A DNA stretch of 64,000 bases from JAICJJ01 sp039809985. GTDB lineage: Bacteria; Chloroflexota; Chloroflexia; Thermomicrobiales; UBA6265. Every line of letters begins with the position of its first letter. Within the stretch, counting starts at the first letter, position 1. Below are positions 16,689 to 24,617 of the stretch, one piece after another. The position numbers and the translations under genes were made by a program. The notes beneath the pieces were generated by a model. It saw nothing but the letters and a program-made list of their open reading frames with translations, did not search any database and was not told where the DNA came from. The stretch is taken from NCBI GenBank assembly GCA_039809985.1, contig JBDHWC010000003.1, forward strand, positions 16,219 to 80,218, read 5' to 3'.

Positions 16689-16844
16689 ATGACCGACCAG
16701 CCTGACCAGAACGAGTTGAACGAGAGGATTGCGGAGTTCCTCGAAGGAGTAGAGGCCGCTGCGGCTCGGCTGCGCACCCTGCCCGACGTGCCGTTGGTGC
16801 CGGAAGAGCCGTTCGATCCGTCGTGGCCGGAGCGTGACGCGTGA
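16689..16844 (+). CDS. Small acidic protein coupled to amidase, possible GatC/AtzG-like subunit
   Basis: Protein of 51 aa, highly acidic: an amphipathic helix (about residues 8-29, ELNERIAEFLEGVEAAAARL) followed by PDVPLVPEEPFDPSWP. This helix plus proline-rich end recalls the short partners of amidases (GatC, AtzG/DUF4089), but the similarity is weak and seen only by eye. It starts two bases after the M42 stop and its TGA overlaps the GTG start of the amidase (GTGA at 16841-16844), so it is very likely a real, translationally coupled gene. Confidence 0.65.
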   Translation: MTDQPDQNELNERIAEFLEGVEAAAARLRTLPDVPLVPEEPFDPSWPERDA

Positions 16845-18235
16845 CGAACCGAACCTGGGACCTGCCTTCCGTTCGCGAACTCGTCTCGGGCTACGCGGCC
16901 GGCACGTTGTCGCCGGTCGAAGTGGTGACCGCGGCGATTCGGGCCGCCGAGGCCGCACAGCCCAACCTGCACCCGATGGTCGAACTGCGCGCCGAGGCGG
17001 CGTTGGCCGAGGCTGCGGCGGTCGAACGGACCTGCCGCGGCAGTGACGCGAGGGGGGCGCTCTGCGGTGTGCCGGTCGTGGTCAAGGACATCGTCGACGT
17101 GGCGGGTCTGCCGACCCGGTGCGGGTCGCCGAGCCGCGACGACGCCCCGACCGCGGCGGCTGACGCGCCGGCGGTTCGCGCTTGGCGCGATGCCGGGGCG
17201 ATCGTCATCGGCAAGAGCGTGACGCAGGAGTTCGCCGCCGGGGTGCTCAGCCCGCCCGCCCGCAACCCGTGGGACCCGGATCGCATCCCCGGCGGCAGTT
17301 CCGGCGGTTCCGCCGTCGCCGTGGCGATCGGGGCAGCGAGCATCGGTCTCGGCTCCGACACCGGGGGCAGCATCCGCATCCCTTCGGCCGCGGTCGGAGC
17401 CACCGGGTTCAAGCCGACGTTCGGGTCGGTCTCGACCGCGGGCTGCTACCCGTTGTCCTGGTCGCTCGACACGGTCGGTCCGTTGGCCCGCTCGGTCGAT
17501 GACGTCGAGGCGGGCTGGCGGGCGCTGGTCGGCGACAGCCGATTCGTGCCCGCCGACGAACCCCCCACCTTGGCCGGCGTTCGCGTCGGCTTGGCCCTGG
17601 GGTATTTCGTGACGCGAGTGCAACAAGCGACGCTCTCGGCGGTCGAGGACGCCGCGTCGGCCCTCCGCTCGCTGGGAGCCGAGGTTGTGCCGGTCGACTG
17701 GGCCGACTCCGCCGTCGCACGCGACTGTGGCTACCTGCTGAACCGGACCGAGACGGGTGCGGCGCATGCCGCCACCTACCGCAACGAGCCGGAACGCTTC
17801 TCCCGCATGAACCCCGAATTGCAACTGAGAGTGATCGCCGGCCTGCGGATTCCATCCGGCGACTACTTGCTGGCCAAGCAGGCCCGCACGCGCCTGCGCG
17901 ATTCGATGGCTCGGCTTTTCGCGGACCAGCGGCTCGACGCACTGTTGGCGCCGACCCTGCCGGACGTCGCGATTCGGGCCGACGACCCGACGGTCCGGAT
18001 CGGGGAATCCGTCGAGTCCGCCGGCATCGCCTACACGCGACTGGCGATGCCGTTCAACGCGACCGGCCAGCCGGTGCTCGCCTTCCCCGTCGGGTTCGAT
18101 CCCGCAGGACTCCCGATCGGGGCGCAACTGGCCGGCAGGCCGGGGAACGAGGTGGTCCTCTTTCGCGTCGGTCGGGCCTACCAGCGGGCGACCGACTGGC
18201 ATCGCCGCCGACCCCCGTTCGGCACCGACTGGTAG
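16841..18235 (+). CDS. Amidase signature family hydrolase (GatA/AtzF-like)
   Basis: Protein of 464 aa with the complete amidase-signature Ser-cisSer-Lys triad: Lys82 in VVVKDIVD, Ser153 in IPGGSSGGSAVA, and nucleophile Ser177 in LGSDTGGSIRIP. It hydrolyses a carboxamide; substrate not predictable. GatA is unlikely because no gatB or true gatC adjoins it and several GatA-specific positions differ. The GTG start overlaps the small upstream gene, implying stoichiometric production. It probably belongs to an operon with the M42 aminopeptidase, suggesting peptide or amide scavenging. Confidence 0.93.
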   Translation: MTNRTWDLPSVRELVSGYAAGTLSPVEVVTAAIRAAEAAQPNLHPMVELRAEAALAEAAAVERTCRGSDARGALCGVPVVVKDIVDVAGLPTRCGSPSRDDAPTAAADAPAVRAWRDAGAIVIGKSVTQEFAAGVLSPPARNPWDPDRIPGGSSGGSAVAVAIGAASIGLGSDTGGSIRIPSAAVGATGFKPTFGSVSTAGCYPLSWSLDTVGPLARSVDDVEAGWRALVGDSRFVPADEPPTLAGVRVGLALGYFVTRVQQATLSAVEDAASALRSLGAEVVPVDWADSAVARDCGYLLNRTETGAAHAATYRNEPERFSRMNPELQLRVIAGLRIPSGDYLLAKQARTRLRDSMARLFADQRLDALLAPTLPDVAIRADDPTVRIGESVESAGIAYTRLAMPFNATGQPVLAFPVGFDPAGLPIGAQLAGRPGNEVVLFRVGRAYQRATDWHRRRPPFGTDW

Positions 18236-18277
18236 CCACTGGAGAATCAGGTCAGACGAGTTCGATGGGAGGCTGAC

Positions 18278-18502
18278 GTGGAACTTGACGGGCGCGCCGC
18301 GCGGGCGGCACAGGCGCGCGCGAACCTGGTCGCGGCCCTCCGCGAGTGCGGGGACCTCGCCGACGCGGTCGAGGAACTCAACGGGACGGACCTGCTCGAG
18401 GTGTTGGAATACCTCGACAGCCTGCGGTTCGGCATGGCGGAGTCGAGTCAGTCGTTGCAAGGTGTGCTGAGAGGCTTCGAGGACGCCGCACCCTCAGCGT
18501 GA
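18278..18502 (+). CDS. Hypothetical protein, small helical
   Basis: Protein of 74 aa from a GTG start with GGGAGG about seven bases upstream (near 18265-18270). Predicted all-helical and charged: alanine/arginine-rich first third, then ELNGTDLLEVLEYLDSL. No membrane segment, no recognised domain. Its last nine bases overlap the convergent nth gene. It may be the last gene of the amidase operon, 42 bases after it. Confidence 0.6.
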   Translation: MELDGRAARAAQARANLVAALRECGDLADAVEELNGTDLLEVLEYLDSLRFGMAESSQSLQGVLRGFEDAAPSA

Positions 18503-19180
18503 CGACGTGACGCCCACCCGGTGGCAAAGGTCGCGCACCGGGCAGTCGGAACAGCGCGGGCGCACGGCCGTGCACCAGTACTTGCCGAAGGGCATCAGCC
18601 AGCGGTTGATCGAGATCCACCGTTCCGGCGGCACGATCGCTTCGAGCGCCGTGAGCGTTTGCTCCGGCGTCTTGGTGCGGACAGCCCCCCAGCGGTTGAC
18701 CACGCGGTGGACGTGGACGTCGACCGAGATGCGCGGCAGGTGGCAGGCAACGCCGAGCGCAAGGTTGGCGCACTTCGGGCCAACCCCGTCGAACGAGCGC
18801 AGCACGGCGTCGTCGCACGGCAGGATGCCGCCGAACCGCTCCACCGCGGCCCGCGCGATGGCGAGGATTTGACCGGCCTTGCGGTCGGCAAAGGTCGAAC
18901 CGGCGATCAGCCGCTCGATTCGGTCAGGGCGCAGATCGGACACGGCGGCCGGGTCCGGCGCGGCCGCGAACAAGCGGCGAACCGCGGGTATCGTGGTCTC
19001 GTCGCGCGTTCGCACCGAGACAAGGCACGCCACCACTTGCTCGAAGACCGAGTGTCGTCCCTCGTCCGCGAGCCGGAACATGGCCGGCGGCGGCAGGGTC
19101 GCCGCCAGAGCAGCGATCCGATCGAGCGCTTCCGCGACCGGGAACGGCGGGCTCGGCCAGCGCTCGACCCGGTTGCCCAC
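18494..19180 (-). CDS. nth: Endonuclease III-like DNA glycosylase/AP lyase
   Basis: Protein of 228 aa, HhH-GPD superfamily. Catalytic lysine lies in the hairpin FDGVGPKCANLAL and the aspartate in ISVDVHVHRVVNRWG. The C-terminal iron-sulfur loop has Cys-x6-Cys-x2-Cys-x5-Cys (CTAVRPRCSDCPVRDLC), all four ligands present. It removes oxidised pyrimidines and cleaves the AP site. The hairpin differs a little from the usual LPGVGRKTAN, so a specialised glycosylase is possible. dedA starts beyond its upstream end; the AlkA-like and MutY genes in the window add further base-excision enzymes. Confidence 0.9.
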   Translation of the reverse strand: MGNRVERWPSPPFPVAEALDRIAALAATLPPPAMFRLADEGRHSVFEQVVACLVSVRTRDETTIPAVRRLFAAAPDPAAVSDLRPDRIERLIAGSTFADRKAGQILAIARAAVERFGGILPCDDAVLRSFDGVGPKCANLALGVACHLPRISVDVHVHRVVNRWGAVRTKTPEQTLTALEAIVPPERWISINRWLMPFGKYWCTAVRPRCSDCPVRDLCHRVGVTSSR

Positions 19181-19184
19181 AGGA

Positions 19185-19799
19185 TCAGGAGGTTGCCGAG
19201 GCGCGCCGCGCCTCCTTCCAGAGCTTGAGGGCGGCCGGCACGATCGACAGCACGAGGATCAGGAGGACGACCACGATCATCACCTTCTCGGCCTGCTCGG
19301 CGGGCACCAACTGGCCGAGGAAGAACCCGGCGAGCGGCACGCCAACAGCCCAGAGGAGCGCTCCCACCACGTTGTAGACGACGAACGAAGGGTAGCGGAG
19401 GGAGCTCATGCCGGCGACCACCGGCGTGAAGGTGCGCACGATCGGAATGAACCGGGCCAAGATCACCGACTTGCCGCCGTGCTCGGCGAAGAACGCCTCC
19501 GACTTGCGGAGATGGTCCGGCTTGAAGTACCGCGACTCCGGCTTGGTGAACAACTGCGGCCCGAACCGCTGGCCGACGCTGTAGCCGACCGAGTCTCCGA
19601 TCACCGCCGCGACGAAACAGCCGAGGACCACGATCGCGATGTTGAAGTGGCCCTGCGAGGCCAGGAAGCCGGCGGTGAAGAGCAGGCTGTCGCCCGGGAG
19701 GAAGAAGCCGATCAGCAGGCCGGTCTCGGCGAACACGATCGCGAACAGGCCGAGGTAGCCGACCGTTCGCAGCAGCATCTCGAGGTCGAATCCGAACAT
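19185..19799 (-). CDS. DedA family membrane protein (SNARE-associated/VTT domain)
   Basis: Protein of 204 aa with about four to five hydrophobic segments and the DedA pattern: FAETGLLIGFFLPGDSLLF near the N-terminus, GDSVGYSVGQRFG, then the hallmark FIPIVRTFTPVVAGMSSLRY and WAVGVPLAGFFLG. DedA proteins are proton-coupled transporters or lipid flippases (undecaprenyl-phosphate or phospholipid recycling). The ATG at 19797-19799 starts at MFGFDLEML; the upstream 60 residues of open frame are unlike DedA. It ends four bases before nth on the same strand, so the two may form an operon. Confidence 0.92.
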   Translation of the reverse strand: MFGFDLEMLLRTVGYLGLFAIVFAETGLLIGFFLPGDSLLFTAGFLASQGHFNIAIVVLGCFVAAVIGDSVGYSVGQRFGPQLFTKPESRYFKPDHLRKSEAFFAEHGGKSVILARFIPIVRTFTPVVAGMSSLRYPSFVVYNVVGALLWAVGVPLAGFFLGQLVPAEQAEKVMIVVVLLILVLSIVPAALKLWKEARRASATS

Positions 19800-19872
19800 G
19801 GGGCCTCGTTCTGTCGCGGGCGGTGAGCGGCCGGTCCGCCCCCCTCTCGATTGCTGCCGAGTATACGCAGGC

Positions 19873-20787
19873 TCAGCCGGTTGCCGGCGCGACGGGCCCC
19901 GCCCCGCCGAACAGGTCGTGCCAGAGCAACCGGGCCGCCCATGCCCGGTTCGGCCGCCAGCGGTGGGCGAGACGGTCAAGCTCGCGCATGGTCAAGTCGG
20001 GTTGACCGTAGGCCACCCGGGCGGCCCGCAGCAACGCGACATCGCCGGACGGATGGGCGTCGGGGTCCGCGAGACCCCAGAGACGCGCCGCGGCCACGCT
20101 CCACGGGCCGACGCCCGGCGTGGCCAGCATCAGCCGGTCCTGCTCCCGCGGATCCGTGCCGGAGTCCCACATGTCAGGGTACTCGACCCACAACCGGGCG
20201 ACGCGAATCAGCGTCTCGCACCGCATGCGGGTGAGACCGGTCGTCCGCAACGCCTCGACCGAGTCTGACGCGAGGTCGACCGCCGTCGGCAGCGGCCACA
20301 AGGTGCGGCCCCCGAGGCAGAGGCCGGGATGATGCCGCGCGGCCACTCGCGCCAGCATGGTCGCGCCGGAGGCCACGGTGACCCCTTGGCCGGCGACCGC
20401 GGAGAGCATCCCCTCCCACAGCCCGCCGTCGGCGAACGGCCGCAGGTCGGCGTGCTCGGCGGCCAGCGCGCTCACGACCGGGTCGTCGAACGCGGGCACC
20501 GTCTGCCCGACACCGAGCACGTCCGCTAGCCAAACGAGGTCGTCGTCCGCCTCGGCGGTCCCTTCGATCTCCAGTTGCGTCGGACGCGACTGGCGCACGG
20601 AGCGCCAGACGACAACGCTGCCGCTCCAGCCGACCCAATGCAGCCGGTCGCCGGCCCAGTGCACGCTCGGCCAGCGCCCCTTCCCCCACGCCACCGGACC
20701 CGCGGACTTGCTCAGGCTGAACGGGACGCCCACGTTGACGGATCGACTGGGCGCGGTCGGGGGCGTTGCAATGGTCTTAGAATCCAT
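19873..20787 (-). CDS. AlkA-like DNA-3-methyladenine glycosylase
   Basis: Protein of 304 aa. An N-terminal beta-rich region (about 1-105) precedes an HhH-GPD domain with the hairpin LATPGVGPWSVAAARLWGLAD and the catalytic aspartate in AHPSGDVALLRAA, as in AlkA (GIGPWTA, then DxxL/D). It excises alkylated purines. The ATG at 20785-20787 has no Shine-Dalgarno and an AT-rich CATATC about four bases upstream. It is divergent from the MFS exporter gene. The N-terminal domain is diverged from AlkA, so substrate range is uncertain. Confidence 0.82.
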   Translation of the reverse strand: MDSKTIATPPTAPSRSVNVGVPFSLSKSAGPVAWGKGRWPSVHWAGDRLHWVGWSGSVVVWRSVRQSRPTQLEIEGTAEADDDLVWLADVLGVGQTVPAFDDPVVSALAAEHADLRPFADGGLWEGMLSAVAGQGVTVASGATMLARVAARHHPGLCLGGRTLWPLPTAVDLASDSVEALRTTGLTRMRCETLIRVARLWVEYPDMWDSGTDPREQDRLMLATPGVGPWSVAAARLWGLADPDAHPSGDVALLRAARVAYGQPDLTMRELDRLAHRWRPNRAWAARLLWHDLFGGAGPVAPATG

Positions 20788-20834
20788 GGGATATGTTGCT
20801 CTCCAGCGCGTCTCCGGCAACGTTCGCCCGAGCG

Positions 20835-20840
20835 TACAAT
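20835..20840 (+). promoter_or_regulatory. TACAAT -10 box upstream of the MFS gene
   Basis: TACAAT (five of six consensus) lies 67 bases before the MFS start in the divergent AlkA-MFS gap. No good -35 at 16-18 bases, so confidence is limited. Confidence 0.35.
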
Positions 20841-20907
20841 GCCGTCCGGCCCGGACGCCTGCGGCCGACGAGTTCGCCTCAACGCCGAAGCGGGTGTGCG
20901 CCGGACC

Positions 20908-22212
20908 ATGACCGACACCGAGGACGCCCTGCTGCCCTCGACCACGCTCGGCGTTGCCGAGCCCGACGGCGGGGTCGAGTCACTGGTCGAGACAAGCGAC
21001 ACGCCGCGCGACGGGGCGCTCAGCGCCTTCCAGTCGCGAGAGTTCCTCCTCTTCTGGATCTCCCTCTCGCTCTCCCTGACCGGCGTCTGGCTCCGAGTCA
21101 CGGCCCAAGGCTGGCTGGTCTACAACCTGACCAGCAACGCATTCCTGCTCGGCTTGGTCAGTTTCTTCCAGGCGGCACCGGTGCTGATCGCCTCGCCAAT
21201 CGCTGGCGCGCTCCTCGACCGCGTCGACCGGCGGAAGGTGCTGCTGGTCGTTCAGGTCATCGTCTCGATCGCCACGTTTCTGCTGGCGACGCTGGTCGCC
21301 ACCGGCCACGTCCAGGTGTGGCACATCATGGTCATCGCGGTCGTCGTCGGCACCTGCTCGGGGTTCGACTGGCCGGCTCGCCTGTCGCTGGTTCCGGCGC
21401 TGGTCAAGCCGTCGCAGTTGCAGAGCGCGGTGGCGCTCAACTCGGCCGCGTTCAACGGGTCGCGCGTGATCGGCCCGATCGCCGCCGGCTTCCTGATCGC
21501 GGCGGTCGGCGCGGCGGCCTGCTTCTACCTGAACGCCATGATGTACCTCCCGTTCATCGTGGTCCTCGCCACCCTGACGATCGACCGGGCCTCCGCCAGC
21601 AAGGCGCGCACGAGCTCGCCGATGGAGGACCTGGTCGAGGGCTATCGGTACATCTGGCGAACGCCGACGATCCGCAGTTTGCTCTCAGTCGACATCGTGC
21701 CGCTCACCTTCGGCATCGCCTACTTCACGCTCGCCCCAGCGGTCGCGCGCAGCGTGCTCGGCCTCGACAGCGAGGGACTCGGCGGTTTGCTCGCAGCCAA
21801 CGGCGTCGGCTATCTCGGCGGCACGGTCCTCGTCGCTCTGATGAGCGGCATCCGTCGGCGCGGCCGGATCGTCGTCTACGGCGTCGCCATCTACGCCGTC
21901 CTCATCGTCGCCTTCGCCCTTTCCAGCAACCCGATGCTCTCCGGCGGTCTCCTCTTCCTGATCGGACTCACGGTCGCGACCTACGGCGTGATGAACGACA
22001 CGCTGCTGCAAACCAAGGTCGACGACGACTATCGCGGCCGGGTGCTGGCGGTCTACTCGATGTTCTGGGGCCTGACGCCGATCGGCTCGCTCGAGGCTGG
22101 CATTCTGGCGAACGCGATCGGCGTCCAGCACGCGCTCGCGATCAACGGCCTGATCGTGCTGCTCTACGCCCCGTTCCTCTGGTTCAAGACGCCGCTGCGG
22201 CAGATCGACTGA
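20908..22212 (+). CDS. MFS transporter, EntS-like (MFS_3) exporter
   Basis: Protein of 434 aa with about 12 transmembrane segments after an acidic, unstructured N-terminus of about 45 residues. MFS_3 features: SREFLLFWISLSLS leading into helix 1, VTAQGWLVYNLT, and the inter-helix motif ALLDRVDRRKVLL (motif A variant), then NSAAFNGSRVIGPIAAGFL. Members export siderophores, drugs or metabolites; the substrate here is unknown. The ATG at 20908 lacks a strong Shine-Dalgarno but starts the conserved region; 110 residues of open frame before it belong to the opposite gene. Confidence 0.9.
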   Translation: MTDTEDALLPSTTLGVAEPDGGVESLVETSDTPRDGALSAFQSREFLLFWISLSLSLTGVWLRVTAQGWLVYNLTSNAFLLGLVSFFQAAPVLIASPIAGALLDRVDRRKVLLVVQVIVSIATFLLATLVATGHVQVWHIMVIAVVVGTCSGFDWPARLSLVPALVKPSQLQSAVALNSAAFNGSRVIGPIAAGFLIAAVGAAACFYLNAMMYLPFIVVLATLTIDRASASKARTSSPMEDLVEGYRYIWRTPTIRSLLSVDIVPLTFGIAYFTLAPAVARSVLGLDSEGLGGLLAANGVGYLGGTVLVALMSGIRRRGRIVVYGVAIYAVLIVAFALSSNPMLSGGLLFLIGLTVATYGVMNDTLLQTKVDDDYRGRVLAVYSMFWGLTPIGSLEAGILANAIGVQHALAINGLIVLLYAPFLWFKTPLRQID

Positions 22213-22224
22213 ACCCGCACGATC

Positions 22225-23583
22225 TCACAGGCCCAGCAGCAGGCGGGCGGTCATGAAGTAGATGACCAGCCCGGTGCCGTCGACGAGCGTGGCGATCATC
22301 GGGGCCGAGACCACCGCCGGGTCGATCCCGAGCTTCCGCAGCACCAGCGGCAGGACCGAGGCGACGCTCGCGGACCAGAGCGTGATCAGCGAGATGGAGA
22401 TCGCCACCACCCAGCCGACGCGCAGGCCGACGCCGAGCATCTGCGTCCGTCCGAACGCCACCACCGCCATCGTCAGCCCGAGGATGATGCCGACCGTGAA
22501 CTCCTTCGCCAGCACCCACCAGACGTCCCGCAGGCGGACCTCGCCGACCGCGAGGGCGCGGACCAGCGTCGTCGTCACCTGACTGCCGACATTGCCGCCG
22601 GTGCCGATCAGCAAGGGGATGAAGTACGAGAGCGCCACGACCTGCGAGATCTCGTCGCTGAAGGCCCGGAGCACGGTCCCGGTGTAGGCCTCCGCCGCGA
22701 ACAGCACCAGCAGCCAGACCACGCGCCTGCGCACCAGCAAGGAGACGCCGGCCCGACGGTACGGAACCTCCAACGGCTGCGAGCCGCCGAGCCGCTCGAT
22801 GTCCTCGGTGGCCTCCTCCTCGAGCACCTCGGACACGTCGTCTTGGGTGATGATCCCGACCAGCCGGTTGTCGGCGTCGACCACCGGCAGCGCCAGCAGG
22901 CGATGGTCGACGAGCAGCTGCGCGGCCACCTCCTGGTCGGTGGTGTCCCGCACGGTCGTCGGGTTGGCGATCATCGCCCGCGTCACCGGCTCGTCCCGCC
23001 GCGACAGCACGAGCTCGCGCAGGGAGAGCACCCCCATCAACCGCTCGTCGGCGTCGATCACGTAGACGTAGTAGATCGTCTCGGCCTCGCCCGCGAGCTG
23101 GCTGAGCGCCGCCAGGGCCTCGCCGGTCGTCAGACTCGGGGAGACGGCGACGAAGGCCGGCGTCATGATGCTGCCGGCCGTGTCGGGCGGGTACGACATC
23201 AGGTCGCGGATCTCTGCGGCGTCGGCCGGCTCCATCCGGACCAGGAGTTCCTCCGCCTCGACCGGGGTCAGTTCCTCGATCACGTCGGTGGCGTCGTCCG
23301 GGTGCATCGCCTCCAGGACGTCGGCGGCGTCCCCTTGGCTCAGCGAACGGACGATGATCGCCGTCTCGGCCGGCTCCAGGAAGCCGAGCACGTCGCGCAC
23401 CTCGTCGTCGGGCATCGCCCGCAGCAGCGCGGCGACCTCCGCCGCCCCGAGCGTGGGCAGCACCTCCGCCATGACCGCCGGGCCCGCGCCGACGGCCAGT
23501 TCGGCGAGACCCGCCGCCGACCCGCCCCGGACCGCCGAGCGGATCCGGTCGCCCCATGGCTCACCCTGCGGCTCGTCCTCCAT
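22225..23583 (-). CDS. mgtE: Magnesium transporter MgtE
   Basis: Protein of 452 aa, the standard MgtE plan: N-terminal superhelical domain (about residues 15-135, repeated MPDDEV/LEP/MHPDDA units), two CBS domains (about 140-260, PVTRAMI and GIITQDDVSEV), a plug helix, and five membrane helices with the channel signature PLLIGTGGNVGSQ and the last-helix aspartate region LVDGTGLVIYF. It is a Mg2+-gated Mg2+ channel of the inner membrane. The ATG at 23581-23583 is preceded by GGGGAGG; upstream open frame is not MgtE-like. It is convergent with the MFS gene, 12 bases apart. Confidence 0.95.
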   Translation of the reverse strand: MEDEPQGEPWGDRIRSAVRGGSAAGLAELAVGAGPAVMAEVLPTLGAAEVAALLRAMPDDEVRDVLGFLEPAETAIIVRSLSQGDAADVLEAMHPDDATDVIEELTPVEAEELLVRMEPADAAEIRDLMSYPPDTAGSIMTPAFVAVSPSLTTGEALAALSQLAGEAETIYYVYVIDADERLMGVLSLRELVLSRRDEPVTRAMIANPTTVRDTTDQEVAAQLLVDHRLLALPVVDADNRLVGIITQDDVSEVLEEEATEDIERLGGSQPLEVPYRRAGVSLLVRRRVVWLLVLFAAEAYTGTVLRAFSDEISQVVALSYFIPLLIGTGGNVGSQVTTTLVRALAVGEVRLRDVWWVLAKEFTVGIILGLTMAVVAFGRTQMLGVGLRVGWVVAISISLITLWSASVASVLPLVLRKLGIDPAVVSAPMIATLVDGTGLVIYFMTARLLLGL

Positions 23584-23674
23584 CGGACCGCCTCCCCGTG
23601 TCTCTTCCCTCGCCCACCCGGCCCGTCGCTCGCCGGTTCGCCGTCGGCGGCGCGCACACCCTACGATACGCTGC

Positions 23675-24529
23675 GTGACCATCCCGGACCCGGCTGCCAC
23701 GCAATCCGGATCGAGACTAGCCGTAGTCGTTGCCGACGCCGTCGCATCCGCGGTCGGCGCAGCGCTGTCGACTGTCGCCACCCCCGCTGAGGATCGCGGC
23801 CGCGCACGCATCGTTGTGCCGCGAGGCCCGTCCGACGAACTGCTCGCAGCGGCTGTCAGGGCCGTTCGGGCCCGCGATCGGGCGAGCGGCATGCCGGAGG
23901 GCACCGCTGTGCTGCGGTCACCCGGCCGGGTGGGAGCGCTAGCGGCGCTGGCCCGCGAATCGTGGACTTCCGTGCCGTTGGGTGCGGGGGCCGAGCGATT
24001 TGACCAAGCCCGCCTTCCGAGCGAACTCCTGCGGTCGAACCTGACGGTGGTTACCCTTCTCCCCCCGCTCGGAACCGACATCGAGCGCCCGGTGGCGCTG
24101 CTCGCCCGATTCGCCGATCCCAGGCAGATCGCCGCCGCCCAATTGCACGATTTCGACGCCGGGGCCTTCGCTGAATTGGCCTCGCCTTTGCCAACTGGCC
24201 TTCTGCTCCTCGTCGGGCGCGTCGGTGGTTACATCGTGGCCGCCGCAACTCGGGACCTGCTCGCGGCCGAGTTGGCATGGGAGGCGTTCCGGGAGCTCGC
24301 GCGCGACACTGCCGGGCCGGTCGCCTGGCAGGCACCTGTCGTCCAGCGCCTCGCCCAACTCGACCCTCGCGCTCGGCATCCGGACGAACTCGACCTCGAG
24401 GTTCGCTCGCTCGATCTAGCCTGCGAGCAGGTTGCCGGCAAACTTCGGTCGTGGCTGGAAATGAGGCTCGGCATCCCCGAGTCCCTGGCCAGAGGCAAGA
24501 CGGTGCCGAGCACTTCCGCCGCGGGTTGA
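23675..24529 (+). CDS. Hypothetical protein, no recognised domain
   Basis: Protein of 284 aa from GTG 23675. Alanine-, leucine- and arginine-rich, with no transmembrane segment long enough to be certain (GLLLLVGRVGGYIVAAATRDLL is the most hydrophobic stretch). The coding frame is supported by third-position GC bias and by lack of another gene on either strand. No Shine-Dalgarno; a TACGAT box at 23662-23667 lies seven bases before the GTG, so the mRNA may be leaderless. It is divergent from mgtE and 88 bases ahead of uvrC. Function unknown. Confidence 0.65.
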   Translation: MTIPDPAATQSGSRLAVVVADAVASAVGAALSTVATPAEDRGRARIVVPRGPSDELLAAAVRAVRARDRASGMPEGTAVLRSPGRVGALAALARESWTSVPLGAGAERFDQARLPSELLRSNLTVVTLLPPLGTDIERPVALLARFADPRQIAAAQLHDFDAGAFAELASPLPTGLLLLVGRVGGYIVAAATRDLLAAELAWEAFRELARDTAGPVAWQAPVVQRLAQLDPRARHPDELDLEVRSLDLACEQVAGKLRSWLEMRLGIPESLARGKTVPSTSAAG

Positions 24530-24602
24530 CGACAACGGATTCAGGGCCGCCACGCGCCACAGTCATTGCCCACGACGTCGGCTTCCGCCGGTCCCCGGCG
24601 GA

Positions 24603-24608
24603 TATACT
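24603..24608 (+). promoter_or_regulatory. TATACT -10 box of uvrC
   Basis: TATACT (five of six consensus) ends nine bases before the uvrC ATG and there is no Shine-Dalgarno in between, which places the transcription start at or within a few bases of the initiation codon. -35 region weak. Confidence 0.5.
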
Positions 24609-24617
24609 GAGATCGAC

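Noticed and set aside
15989..18460. Minus-strand frame of about 823 codons opposite the peptidase and amidase genes
   Set aside because: It covers two well-supported plus-strand genes and has no recognisable domain.
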